DNA of 64,000 bases from Clusia tigrina. Taxonomy: Eukaryota; Arthropoda; Insecta; Diptera; Clusiidae. Shown one piece after another: positions 24,471 through 36,053 of the stretch. Below the pieces are notes generated by a model, which was given only the letters and a program-made list of their open reading frames with translations, had not been told where the DNA came from and did no database searches. The position numbers and the translations under genes were made by a program. The stretch covers positions 191,513,887-191,577,886 of the forward strand of contig OV050030.1 in NCBI GenBank assembly GCA_920105625.2. Reading direction: 5' to 3'. Each line of letters opens with the position of its first letter. Within the stretch, counting starts at the first letter, position 1.

Positions 24471-25628
24471 TTGCTTTATTGTCACAAAATTTCAAGGTTT
24501 TATGACGCTCCAGTAAAAATGTACAAGCTTTTGAATGTTGCAAACTTTGATAGGTGTAGTACGCACGGAAAAAAGGAGTCAGAGCCATTGGAAGTGTTTC
24601 AATTTGGACTCAAGGGTAGCATAGCTATGACCGATAGCTTAAATTGACAAGGGGCATGCGTGCTTTATTGTCACAAAATTTCAAGGTTTTATGACGCTCC
24701 AGTAAAAAGTTACAAGCATTTGAATGTTGCAAACTTTGATAGGTGTAGTACCACGGAAAAAAGGAGTCAGAGCCATTGGAAGATTTATCAGTGTTTCAAT
24801 TTGGACTCAAGGGTAGCATAGCTATGATCGATAGCTTAAATTGACAAGGGGCATGAGTGCTTTATTGTCACAAAATTTCAAGGTTTTATGACGCTCCAGT
24901 AAAAAGTTACAAGCTTTTGAATGTTGCAAACTTTGATAGGTGTAGTACGCACGGAAAAAAGGAGTCAGAGCCATTGGAAGTGTTTCAATTTGGACTCAAG
25001 GGTAGCATAGCTATGACCGATAGCTTAAATTGACAAGGGGCATGCGTGCTTTATTGTCACAAAATTTCAAGGTTTTATGACGCTCCAGTAAAAAGTTACA
25101 AGCATTTGAATGTTGCAAACTTTGATAGGTGTAGTACCACGGAAAAAAGGAGTCAGAGCCATTGGAAGATTTATCAGTGTTTCAATTTGGACTCAAGGGT
25201 AGCATAGCTATGATCGATAGCTTAAATTGACAAGGGGCATGAGTGCTTTATTGTCACAAATTTTCAAGGTTTTATGACGCTCCAGTAAAAAGTTGCAAGC
25301 TTTTGAATGTTGCAAACTTTGATAGGTGTAGTACGCACGGAAAAAAGGAGTCAGAGCCATTGGAGGTGTTTCAATTTGGACTCAAGGGTAGCATAGCTAT
25401 GACCGATAGCTTAAATTGACAAGGGGCATGCGTGCTTTATTGTCACAAAATTTCAAGGTTTTATGACGCTCCAGTAAAAAGTTACAAGCATTTGAATGTT
25501 GCAAACTTTGATAGGTGTAGTACCACGGAAAAAAGGAGTCAGAGCCATTGGAAGATTTATCAGTGTTTCAATTTGGAATCAAGGGTAGCATATCTATGAT
25601 CGATAGCTTAAATTGACAAGGGGCATGC
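24471..25628 (+). repeat. C-D dimer, 386 bp, three copies
   Basis: C starts at 24471, 24857 and 25243; D starts at 24660, 25046 and 25432. Each pair is 189+197=386 bp. D copies here start ATGCGTGCTT and the first two C-D pairs are nearly identical. The run interrupts the A4-E-F-B zone. The first C has AAAAATGTAC and ATGATTGC marks from the preceding HOR, so the dimer run appears to have grown within that HOR. Confidence 0.92.
25046..25242 (+). repeat. Class D monomer (197 bp), exemplar
   Basis: Marked by GTAGTACCACGG (one base shorter than GTAGTACGCACGG), GGAGTCAGAGCC and TTGGAAGATTTATCAG. The missing base breaks the register. Copies occur across the window, for example 608, 4270, 6585, 10401, 18150 (hybrid neighbour), 24660, 30243, 42222 and 61933. 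It often precedes A3 in the right half and E in the left half. Confidence 0.9.
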
Positions 25629-28521
25629 GTGCTATATTGTCACGAAAATTTCAAGGTTTTATGACGCTCCAGTAAAAAGTTACAAGCATTTGAATGCTGC
25701 AAATTTTGATAGGTGTAGTACGCACGGAAAAAAGGAGTTAGAGCCATTGGATGCTTTATCAGTGTTTCAATTTGGACTCAAGGGTAGCATAGCTATGATC
25801 GATAGCTTAAATTGACAAGGGGCATGAGTGCTTTATTGTCACAAAATTTCAAGCTTTTATGACGCTCCAGTAAAAAGTTACAAGCTTTTGAATATTGCAA
25901 ACTTTGATAGGTGTAGTACGCACGGAAAAAAGGAGTCAGAGCCATTGGAAGTGTTTCAATTTGGACTCAAGGGTAGCATAGCTATGACCGATAGCTTAAA
26001 TTGACAAGGGGCATGAGTGCTTTATTGTCACAAAATTTCAAGGTTTTATGACGCTCCATTAAAAAGTTACAAGCTTTTGAATGTTGCAAACTTTGATAGG
26101 TGTAGTACGCACGGAAAAAAGGACTCAGAGCCATTGGAAGATTTATCAGTGTTTCAATTTGGACTCAAGGGTAGCATAGCTATGACCGATAGCTTAAATT
26201 AACAAGGGGCATGCGTGCTTTATTGTCACAAAATTTAAAGGTTTTATGGCGCTCCAGAAAAAAGTTTACAAGCATTTGAATGTTGCAAACTTTGATACGC
26301 ACCGTGTAGAAGTTTGGTCCATTGGTAGGTTTATCAGTGTTTCAATTTTGACCCAAGAGTAGCATATCTATGACCGATAGCTTAGATTGACAAGAGGCAC
26401 GAGCACTTTATTGTCACAAAATTTCAAGGTTTTATGACGCTCCAGTAAAAAGTTACAAACATTTGAATGTAGCAAATTTTGATAGGTGTAGTACGCACGG
26501 AAAAAAGGAGTTAGAACCATTGGATGCTTTATCAGTGTTTCAATTTGGACTCAAGGGTAGCATAGCTATGACCGATAGCTTAAATTGACAAGGGGCATGA
26601 GTGCTTTATTGTCACAAAATTTCAAGGTTTTATGACGCTCCAGTAGAAAGTTACAGGCATTTGAATGTTGCAAACTTTGATACGCACCGTGTAGAAGTTT
26701 GGTCCATTGGAAGCTTTATCAGTGTTTCAATTTTGACTCAAGGGTAGCATAGCTATGACCGATAGCTTAAATTGACAAGGGGCATGATTGCTTTATTGTC
26801 ACAAAATTTCAAGGTTTTATGACGCTCCAGTAAAAATTTACAAGCTTTTGAATGTTGCAAACTTTGATAGGTGTAGTACGCACGGAAAAAAGGAGTCAGA
26901 GCCATTGGAAGTGTTTCAATTTGGACTCAAGGGTAGCATATCTATGATCGATAGCTTAAATTGACAAGGGGCATGCGTGCTATATTGTCACGAAAATTTC
27001 AAGGTTTTATGACGCTCCAGTAAAAAGTTACAAGCATTTGAATGCTGCAAATTTTGATAGGTGTAGTACCACGGAAAAAAGGAGTCAGAGCCATTGGATG
27101 CTTTATCAGTGTTTCAATTTGGACTCAAGGGTAGCATAGCTATGATCGATAGCTTAAATTGACAAGGGGCATGAGTGCTTTATTGTCACAAAATTTCAAG
27201 CTTTTATGACGCTCCAGTAAAAAGTTACAAGCTTTTGAATATTGCAAACTTTGATAGGTGTAGTACGCACGGAAAAAAGGAGTCAGAGCCATTGGAAGTG
27301 TTTCAATTTGGACTCAAGGGTAGCATAGCTATGACCGATAGCTTAAATTGACAAGGGGCATGAGTGCTTCATTGTCACAAAATTTCAAGGTTTTATGACG
27401 CTCCATTAAAAAGTTACAAGCTTTTGAATGTTGCAAACTTTGATAGGTGTAGTACGCACGGAAAAAAGGACTCAGAGCCATTGGAAGATTTATCAGTGTT
27501 TCAATTTGGACTCAAGGGTAGCATAGCTATGACCGATAGCTTAAATTAACAAGGGGCATGCGTGCTTTATTGTCACAAAATTTAAAGGTTTTATGGCGCT
27601 CCAGAAAAAAGTTTACAAGCATTTGAATGTTGCAAACTTTGATACGCACCGTGTAGAAGTTTGGTCCATTGGTAGGTTTATCAGTGTTTCAATTTTGACC
27701 CAAGAGTAGCATATCTATGACCGATAGCTTAGATTGACAAGAGGCACGAGGACTTTATTGTCACAAAATTTCAAGGTTTTATGACGCTCCAGTAAAAATT
27801 TACAAACATTTGAATGTAGCAAATTTTGATAGGTGTAGTACGCACGGAAAAAAGGAGTTAGAACCATTGGATGCTTTATCAGTGTTTCAATTTGGACTCA
27901 AGGGTAGCATAGCTATGACCGATAGCTTAAATTGACAAGGGGCAAGAGTGCTTTATTGTCACAAAATTTCAAGGTTTTATGACGCTCCAGTAGAAAGTTA
28001 CAGGCATTTGAATGTTGCAAACTTTGATACGCACCGTGTAGAAGTTTGGTCCATTGGAAGCTTTATCAGTGTTTCAATTTTGACTCAAGGGTAGCATAGC
28101 TATGATCGATAGCTTAAATTGACAAGGGGCATGAGTGCTTTATTGTCACAAAATTTCAAGGTTTTATGACGCTCCAGTAAAAAGTTACAAGCTTTTGAAT
28201 GTTGCAAACTTTGATAGGTGTAGTACGCACGGAAAAAAGGAGTCAGAGCCATTGGAAGTGTTTCAATTTGGACTCAAGGGTAGCATAGCTATGGCCGATA
28301 GCTTAAATTGACAAGGGGCATGAGTGCTTTATTGTCACAAAATTTCAAGGTTTTATGACGCACCATTAAAAAGTTACAAGCTTTTGAATGTTGCAAACTT
28401 TGATAGGTGTAGTACGCACGGAAAAAAGGACTCAGAGCCATTGGAAGATTTATCAGTGTTTCAATTTGGACTCAAGGGTAGCATAGCTATGACCGATAGC
28501 TTAAATTAACAAGGGGCATGC
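25629..28521 (+). repeat. A3-C bridge and three further A4-E-F-B-C units
   Basis: Order: A3 (25629), C (25828), then A4-E-F-B-C-A3/D-C (26017-27363, 1347 bp), A4-E-F-B-C (27364-28323, 960 bp) and the A4 of the next unit (28324-28521). The A3/D hybrid at 26977 (198 bp) has an A3 head and D-type GTACCACGG. C copies at 25828 and 27175 share TTTCAAGCTTTTATG and GAATATTGC. F at 27750 leads into GGGGCAAGAG where others have GGGGCATGAG. Confidence 0.88.
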
Positions 28522-30638
28522 GTGCTTTATTGTCACAAAATTTAAAGGTTTTATGGCGCTCCAGAAAAAAGTTTACAAGCATTTGAATGTTGCAAACTTT
28601 GATACGCACCGTGTAGAAGTTTGGTCCATTGGTAGGTTTATCAGTGTTTCAATTTTGACCCAAGAGTAGCATATCTATGACCGATAGCTTAGATTGACAA
28701 GAGGCACGAGCACTTTATTGTCACAAATTTTCAAGGTTTTATGACGCTCCAGTAAAAAGTTACAAACATTTGAATGTAGCAAATTTTGATAGGTGTAGTA
28801 CGCACGGAAAAAAGGAGTTAGAACCATTGGATGCTTTATCAGTGTTTCAATTTGGACTCAAGGGTAGCATAGCTATGACCGATAGCTTAAATTAACAAGG
28901 GGCATGAGTGCTTTATTGTTACAAAATTTCAAGGTTTTATGACGCTCCAGTAGAAAGTTACAGGCATTTGAATGTTGCAAACTTTGATACGCACCGTGTA
29001 GAAGTTTGGTCCATTGGAAGCTTTATCAGTGTTTCAATTTTGACTCAAGGGTAGCATAGCTATGACCGATAGCTTAAATTGACAAGGGGAATGATTGCTT
29101 TATTGTCACAAAATTTCAAGGTTTTATGACGCTCCAGTAGAAAGTTACAGGCATTTGAATGTTGCAAACTTTGATACGCACCGTGTAGAAGTTTGGTCCA
29201 TTGGAAGCTTTATCAGTGTTTCAATTTTGACTCAAGGGTAGCATAGCTATGACCGATAGCTTAAATTGACAAGGGGCATGACTGCTTTATTGTCACAAAA
29301 TTTCAAGGTTTTATGACGCTCCAGTAAAAATTTACAAGCTTTTGAATGTTGCAAACTTTGATAGGTGTAGTACGCACGGAAAAAAGGAGTCAGAGCCATT
29401 GGAAGTGTTTCAATTTGGACTCAAGGGTAGCATAGCTATGACCGATAGCTTAAATTGACAAGGGGCATGAGTGCTTTATTGTCACAAAATTTCAAGGTTT
29501 TATGAATCTCCAGTAAAAAGTTACAAGCTTTTGAATGTTGCAAACTTTGATAGGTGTAGTACGCACGGAAAAAAGTAGTTAGAACCATTGGATGCTTTAT
29601 CAGTGTTTCAATTTGGACTCAAGGGTAGCATAGCTATGACCGATAGCTTAAATTGACAAGGGGCATGAGTGCTTTATTGTCACAAGATTTCAAGGTTTTA
29701 TGACGCTCCAGTAGAAAGTTACAGGCATTTGAATGTTGCAAACTTTGATACGCACCGTGTAGAAGTTTGGTCCATTGGAAGCTTTATCAGTGTTTCAATT
29801 TTGACTCAAGGGTAGCATAGCTATGACCGATAGCTTAAATTGACAAGGGGCATGAGTGCTTTATTGTCACAAAATTTCAAGGTTTTATGACGCTCCAGTA
29901 AAAAGTTACAAGCATTTGAATGCTGCAAATTTTGATAGGTGTAGTATGCACGGAAAAAAGGAGTTAGAGCCATTGGATGCTTTATCAGTGTTTCAATTTG
30001 GACTCAAGCGTAGCATAGCTATGATCGATAGCTTAAATTGACAAGGGGCATGAGTGCTTTATTGTCACAAAATTTCAAGGTTTTATGACGCTCCAGTAAA
30101 AAGTTACAAGCTTTTGAATGTTGCAAACTTTGATAGGGGTAGTACGCACGGAAAAAAGGAGTCAGAGCCATTGGAAGTGTTTCAATTTGGACTCAAGGGT
30201 AGCATAGCTATGACCGATAGCTTAAATTGACAAGGGGCATGCGTGCTTTATTGTCACAAAATTTCAAGGTTTTATGACGCTCCAGTAAAAAGTTACAAGC
30301 ATTTGAATATTGCAAACTTTGATAGGTGTAGTACCACGGAAAAAAGGAGTCAGAGCCATTGGAAGATTTATCAGTGTTTCAATTTGGACTCAAGGGTAGC
30401 ATATCTATGATCGATAGCTTAAATTGACAAGGGGCATGAGTGCTTTATTGTCACGAAAATTTCAAGGTTTTATGACGCTCCAGTAAAAAGTTACAAGCAT
30501 TTGAATGCTGCAAATTTTGATAGGTGTAGTACGCACGGAAAAAAGTAGTTAGAACCATTGGATGCTTTATCAGTGTTTCAATTTGGACTCAAGGGTAGCA
30601 TAGCTATGACCGATAGCTTAAATTGACAAGGGGCATGC
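28522..30638 (+). repeat. 2117-bp 11-mer HOR, copy 1
   Basis: Order E-F-B-B-C-H-B-A5-C-D-A3 with lengths 188, 198, 187, 187, 189, 198, 187, 198, 189, 197, 199. Starts: 28522, 28710, 28908, 29095, 29282, 29471, 29669, 29856, 30054, 30243, 30440. Private marks include GACAAGGGGAATGATTGC before the second B, ATGAATCTCCAG in H and CACAAGATTTC in the B before A5. The same order and length recur at 33937, 40105 and 44152. Confidence 0.92.
29856..30053 (+). repeat. Class A5 monomer (198 bp), exemplar
   Basis: It has the A3-like body AAGCATTTGAATGCTGCAAA but an ordinary CACAAAATTTC head, plus a diagnostic GTAGTATGCACGG in place of GTAGTACGCACGG. Copies start at 29856, 35271, 41439, 45486, 47218, 48051, 49383, 50551, 51896, 53439 and 57595. 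None lies left of 29.8 kb. It follows a B monomer, or the B-derived half of the fusion unit before 48051. Four copies have GACTCAAGC where others read GACTCAAGG; these sit in the 2117-bp HOR. Confidence 0.9.
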
Positions 30639-33600
30639 GTGCTTTATTGTCACAAAATTTCAAGGTTTTATGACGCTCCAGTAAAAAGTTACAAGCATTT
30701 GAATGTTGCAAACTTTGATAGGTGTAGTACGCACGGAAAAAAGGAGTCAGAGCCATTGGAAGTGTTTCAATTTGGACTCAAGGGTAGCATAGCTATGACC
30801 GATAGCTTAAATTGACAAGGGGCATGCGTGCTTTATTGTCACAAAATTTCAAGGTTTTATGACGCTCCAGTAAAAAGTTACAAGCATTTGAATGTTGCAA
30901 ACTTTGATAGGTGTAGTACCACGGAAAAAAGGAGTCAGAGCCATTGGAAGATTTATCAGTGTTTCAAATTGGACTCAAGGGCAGCATAGCTATGATCGAT
31001 AGCTTAAATTGACAAGGGGCATGAGTGCTTTATTGTCACAAAATTTCAAGGTTTTATGACGCTCCAGTAAAAAGTTACAAGCTTTTGAATGTTGCAAACT
31101 TTGATAGGTGTAGTACGCACGGAAAAAAGGAGTCAGAGCCATTGGAAGTGTTTCAATTTGGACTCAAGGGTAGCATAGCTATGACCGATAGCTTAAATTG
31201 GGAAGGGGCATGCGTGCTTTATTGTCACAAATCTTTAAGGTTTTATGACGCTCCAGTAAAAAGTTACAAGCATTTGAATGTTGCAAACTTTGATAGGTGT
31301 AGTACCACGGAAAAAAGGAGTCAGAGCCATTGGAAGATTTATCAGTGTTTAAATTTGGACTCAAGGGTAGCATATCTATGATCGATAGCTTAAATTGACA
31401 AGGGGCATGCGTGCTATATTGTCACGAAAATTTCAAGGTTTTATGACGCTCCAGTAAAAAGTTACAAGCATTTGAATGCTGCACATTTTGATAGGTGTAG
31501 TACGCACGGAAAAAAGGAGTTAGAGCCATTGGAAGATTTATCAGTGTTTCAATTTGGACTCAAGGGTAGCATAGCTATGACCGATAGCTTAAATTAACAA
31601 GGGGCATGCGTGCTTTATTGTCACAAAATTTAAAGGTTTTATGGCGCTCCAGAAAAAAATGTACAAGCATTTGAATGTTGCAAACTTTGATACGCACCGT
31701 GTAGAAGTTTGGTCCGTTGGTAGGTTTATCAGTGTTTCAATTTTGACCCAAGAGTAGCATATCTATGACCGATAGCTTAGATTGACAAGAGGCACGAGCA
31801 CTTTATTGTCACAAAATTTCAAGGTTTTATGACGCTCCAGTAAAAAGTTACAAACATTTGAATGTAGCAAATTTTGATAGGTGTAGTACGCACGGAAAAA
31901 AGGAGTTAGAACCATTGGATGCTTTATCAGTGTTTCAATTTGGACTCAAGGGTAGCATAGCTATGACCGATAGCTTAAATTGACAAGGGGCATGAGTGCT
32001 TTATTGTCACAAAATTTCAAGGTTTTATGACGCTCCAGTAGAAAGTTACAGGCATTTGAATGTTGCAAACTTTGATACGCACCGTGTAGAAGTTTGGTCC
32101 ATTGGAAGCTTTATCAGTGTTTCAATTTTGACTCAAGGGTAGCATAGCTATGACCGATAGCTTAAATTAACAAGGGGCATGATTGCTTTATTGTCACAAA
32201 ATTTCAAGGTTTTATGACGCTCCAGTAAAAATTTACAAGCTTTTGAATGTTGCAAACTTTGATAGGTGTAGTACGCACGGAAAAAAGGAGTCAGAGCCAT
32301 TGGAAGTGTTTCAATTTGGACTCAAGGGTAGCATAGCTATGACCGATAGCTTAAATTGACAAGGGGCATGCGTGCTTTATTGTCACAAAATTTCAAGGTT
32401 TTATGACGCTCCAGTAAAAAGTTACAAGCATTTGAATGTTGCAAACTTTGATAGGTGTAGTACCACGGAAAAAAGGAGTCAGAGCCATTGGAAGATTTAT
32501 CAGTGTTTCAATTTGGACTCAAGGGTAGCATATCTATGATCGATAGCTTAAATTGACAAGGGGCATCCGTGCTATATTGTCACGAAAATTTCAAGGTTTT
32601 ATGACGCTCCAGTAAAAAGTTACAAGCATTTGAATGCTGCAAATTTTGATAGGTGTAGTACGCACGGAAAAAAGGAGTTAGAGCCATTGGATGCTTTATC
32701 AGTGTTTCAATTTGGACTCAAGGGTAGCATAGCTATGATCGATAGCTTAAATTGACAAGGGGCATGAGTGCTTTATTGTCACAAAATTTCAAGGTTTTAT
32801 AACGATCCAGTAAAAAGTAACAAGCTGTTGAATATTGCAAACTTTGATAGGTGTAGTACGCACGGAAAAAAGGAGTCAGAGCCATTGGAAGTTTTTCAAT
32901 TTGGACTCAAGGGTAGCATAGCTATGACCGATAGCTTAAATTGACAAGGGGCATGAGTGCTTTATTGTCACAAAATTTCAAGGTTTTATGACGCTCCATT
33001 AAAAAGTTACAAGCTTTTGAATGTTGCAAACTTTGATAGGTATAGTACGCACGGAAAAAAGGACTAAGAGCCATTGGAAGATTTATCAGTGTTTCAATTT
33101 GGACTCAAGGGTAGCATAGCTATGACCGATAGCTTAAAATAACAAGGGGCATGCGTGCTTTATTGTCACAAAATTTAAAGGTTTTATGGCGCTCCAGAAA
33201 AAAATTTACAAGCATTTGAATGTTGCAAACTTTGATACGCACCGTGTAGAAGTTTGGTCCATTGGTAGGTTTATCAGTGTTTCAATTTTGACCCAAGAGT
33301 AGCATATCTATGACCGATAGCTTAGATTGAAAAGAGGCACGAGCACTTTATTGTCACAAAATTTCAAGGTTTTATGACGCTCCAGAAAAAAGGTAAAAAC
33401 ATTTGAATGTAGCAAATTTTGATAGGTGTAGTACGCACGGAAAAAAGGAGTTAGAACCATTGGATGCTTTATCAGTGTTTCAATTTGGACTCAAGGGTAG
33501 CATAGCTATGACCGATAGCTTAAATTGACAAGGGGCATGAGTGCTTTATTGTCACAAAATTTCAAGGTTTTATGACGCTCCAGTAAAAAGTTACAAGCAT

Positions 33601-33936
33601 TTTAATGTTGCAAACTTTGATAGGTGTAGTACCACGGAAAAAAGGAGTCAGAGCCATTGGAAGATTTATCAGTGTTTCAATTTGGACTCAAGGGTAGCAT
33701 ATCTATGATCGATAGCTTAAATTGACAAGGGGCATGCGTGCTATATTGTCACGAAAATTTCAAGGTTTTATGACGCTCCAGTAAAAAGTTACAAGCATTT
33801 GAATGCTGAAAATTTTGATAGGTGTAGTACGCACGGAAAAAAGGACTTAGAGCCATTGGATGCTTTATCAGTGTTTCAATTTGGACTCTAGGGTAGCATA
33901 GCTATGATCGATAGCTTAAATTGACAAGGGGCATGA
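30639..33936 (+). repeat. Spacer block between 11-mer copies 1 and 2 (17 monomers)
   Basis: Order: C', D, C, D, A3, E, F, B, C, D, A3, C, A4, E, F, D, A3. Up to about 32568 it is repeated at 36054-37983. From 32768 on it is locally unusual: C reads TTATAACGATCCAG, A4 has GACTAAGAGCC and TTAAAATAAC, and F reads CCAGAAAAAAGGTAAAAAC. F at 33343 is followed by D instead of B, the only F-to-D step I find. Confidence 0.87.
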
Positions 33937-36053
33937 GTGCTTTATTGTCACAAAATTTAAAGGTTTTATGGCGCTCCAGAAAAAAGTTTACAAGCATTTG
34001 AATGTTGCAAACTTTGATACGCACCGTGTAGAAGTTTGGTCCATTGGTAGGTTTATCAGTGTTTCAATTTTGACCCAAGAGTAGCATATCTATGACCGAT
34101 AGCTTAGATTGACAAGAGGCACGAGCACTTTATTGTCACAAAATTTCAAGGTTTTATGACGCTCCAGTAAAAAGTTACAAACATTTGAATGTAGCAAATT
34201 TTGATAGGTGTAGTACGCACGGAAAAAAGGAGTTAGAACCATTGGATGCTTTATCAGTGTTTCAATTTGGACTCAAGGGTAGCATAGCTATGACCGATAG
34301 CTTAAATTAACAAGGGGCATGAGTGCTTTATTGTTACAAAATTTCAAGGTTTTATGACGCTCCAGTAGAAAGTTACAGGCATTTGAATGTTGCAAACTTT
34401 GATACGCACCGTGTAGAAGTTTGGTCCATTGGAAGCTTTATCAGTGTTTCAATTTTGACTCAAGGGTAGCATAGCTATGACCGATAGCTTAAATTGACAA
34501 GGGGAATGATTGCTTTATTGTCACAAAATTTCAAGGTTTTATGACGCTCCAGTAGAAAGTTACAGGCATTTGAATGTTGCAAACTTTGATACGCACCGTG
34601 TAGAAGTTTGGTCCATTGGAAGCTTTATCAGTGTTTCAATTTTGACTCAAGGGTAGCATAGCTATGACCGATAGCTTAAATTGACAAGGGGCATGACTGC
34701 TTTATTGTCACAAAATTTCAAGGTTTTATGACGCTCCAGTAAAAATTTACAAGCTTTTGAATGTTGCAAACTTTGATAGGTGTAGTACGCACGGAAAAAA
34801 GGAGTCAGAGCCATTGGAAGTGTTTCAATTTGGACTCAAGGGTAGCATAGCTATGACCGATAGCTTAAATTGACAAGGGGCATGAGTGCTTTATTGTCAC
34901 AAAATTTCAAGGTTTTATGAATCTCCAGTAAAAAGTTACAAGCTTTTGAATGTTGCAAACTTTGATAGGTGTAGTACGCACGGAAAAAAGTAGTTAGAAC
35001 CATTGGATGCTTTATCAGTGTTTCAATTTGGACTCAAGGGTAGCATAGCTATGACCGATAGCTTAAATTGACAAGGGGCATGAGTGCTTTATTGTCACAA
35101 GATTTCAAGGTTTTATGACGCTCCAGTAGAAAGTTACAGGCATTTGAATGTTGCAAACTTTGATACGCACCGTGTAGAAGTTTGGTCCATTGGAAGCTTT
35201 ATCAGTGTTTCAATTTTGACTCAAGGGTAGCATAGCTATGACCGATAGCTTAAATTGACAAGGGGCATGAGTGCTTTATTGTCACAAAATTTCAAGGTTT
35301 TATGACGCTCCAGTAAAAAGTTACAAGCATTTGAATGCTGCAAATTTTGATAGGTGTAGTATGCACGGAAAAAAGGAGTTAGAGCCATTGGATGCTTTAT
35401 CAGTGTTTCAATTTGGACTCAAGCGTAGCATAGCTATGATCGATAGCTTAAATTGACAAGGGGCATGAGTGCTTTATTGTCACAAAATTTCAAGGTTTTA
35501 TGACGCTCCAGTAAAAAGTTACAAGCTTTTGAATGTTGCAAACTTTGATAGGTGTAGTACGCACGGAAAAAAGGAGTCAGAGCCATTGGAAGTGTTTTAA
35601 TTTGGACTCAAGGGTAGCATAGCTATGACCGATAGCTTAAATTGACAAGGGGCATGCGTGCTTTATTGTCACAAAATTTCAAGGTTTTATGACGCTCCAG
35701 TAAAAAGTTACAAGCATTTGAATATTGCAAACTTTGATAGGTGTAGTACCACGGAAAAAAGGAGTCAGAGCCATTGGAAGATTTATCAGTGTTTCAATTT
35801 GGACTCAAGGGTAGCATATCTATGATCGATAGCTTAAATTGACAAGGGGCATGAGTGCTTTATTGTCACGAAAATTTCAAGGTTTTATGACGCTCCAGTA
35901 AAAAGTTACAAGCATTTGAATGCTGCAAATTTTGATAGGTGTAGTACGCACGGAAAAAAGTAGTTAGAACCATTGGATGCTTTATCAGTGTTTCAATTTG
36001 GACTCAAGGGTAGCATAGCTATGACCGATAGCTTAAATTGACAAGGGGCATGC
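33937..36053 (+). repeat. 2117-bp 11-mer HOR, copy 2
   Basis: Same order as copy 1 at an exact offset of 5415 bp, including the GGGGAATGATTGC, GAATCTCCAG and CACAAGATTTC marks. Differences are few: TCACAAATTTTC near 28715 is TCACAAAATTTC here, GATAGGGGTAG is GATAGGTGTAG, and GTGTTTCAATTT is GTGTTTTAATTT. Its E starts directly after an A3 (GACTCTAGGG mark) rather than after A4, so 33937 is the duplication boundary. Confidence 0.92.

Noticed and set aside
31179..31373. Minus-strand frames of 64 codons (also 36594-36788) and 73 codons (54761-54982, 58917-59138)
   Set aside because: They are antisense to satellite monomers and, in the 73-codon cases, exist only because of the H/E fusion junction. 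There is no sign of coding selection.
31025..31381. 118-codon frame, also at 36440-36796
   Set aside because: It arises because one TGA became TGG at a C/D border. The second half runs out of register with other monomers, and both copies lie in the same recent duplication.
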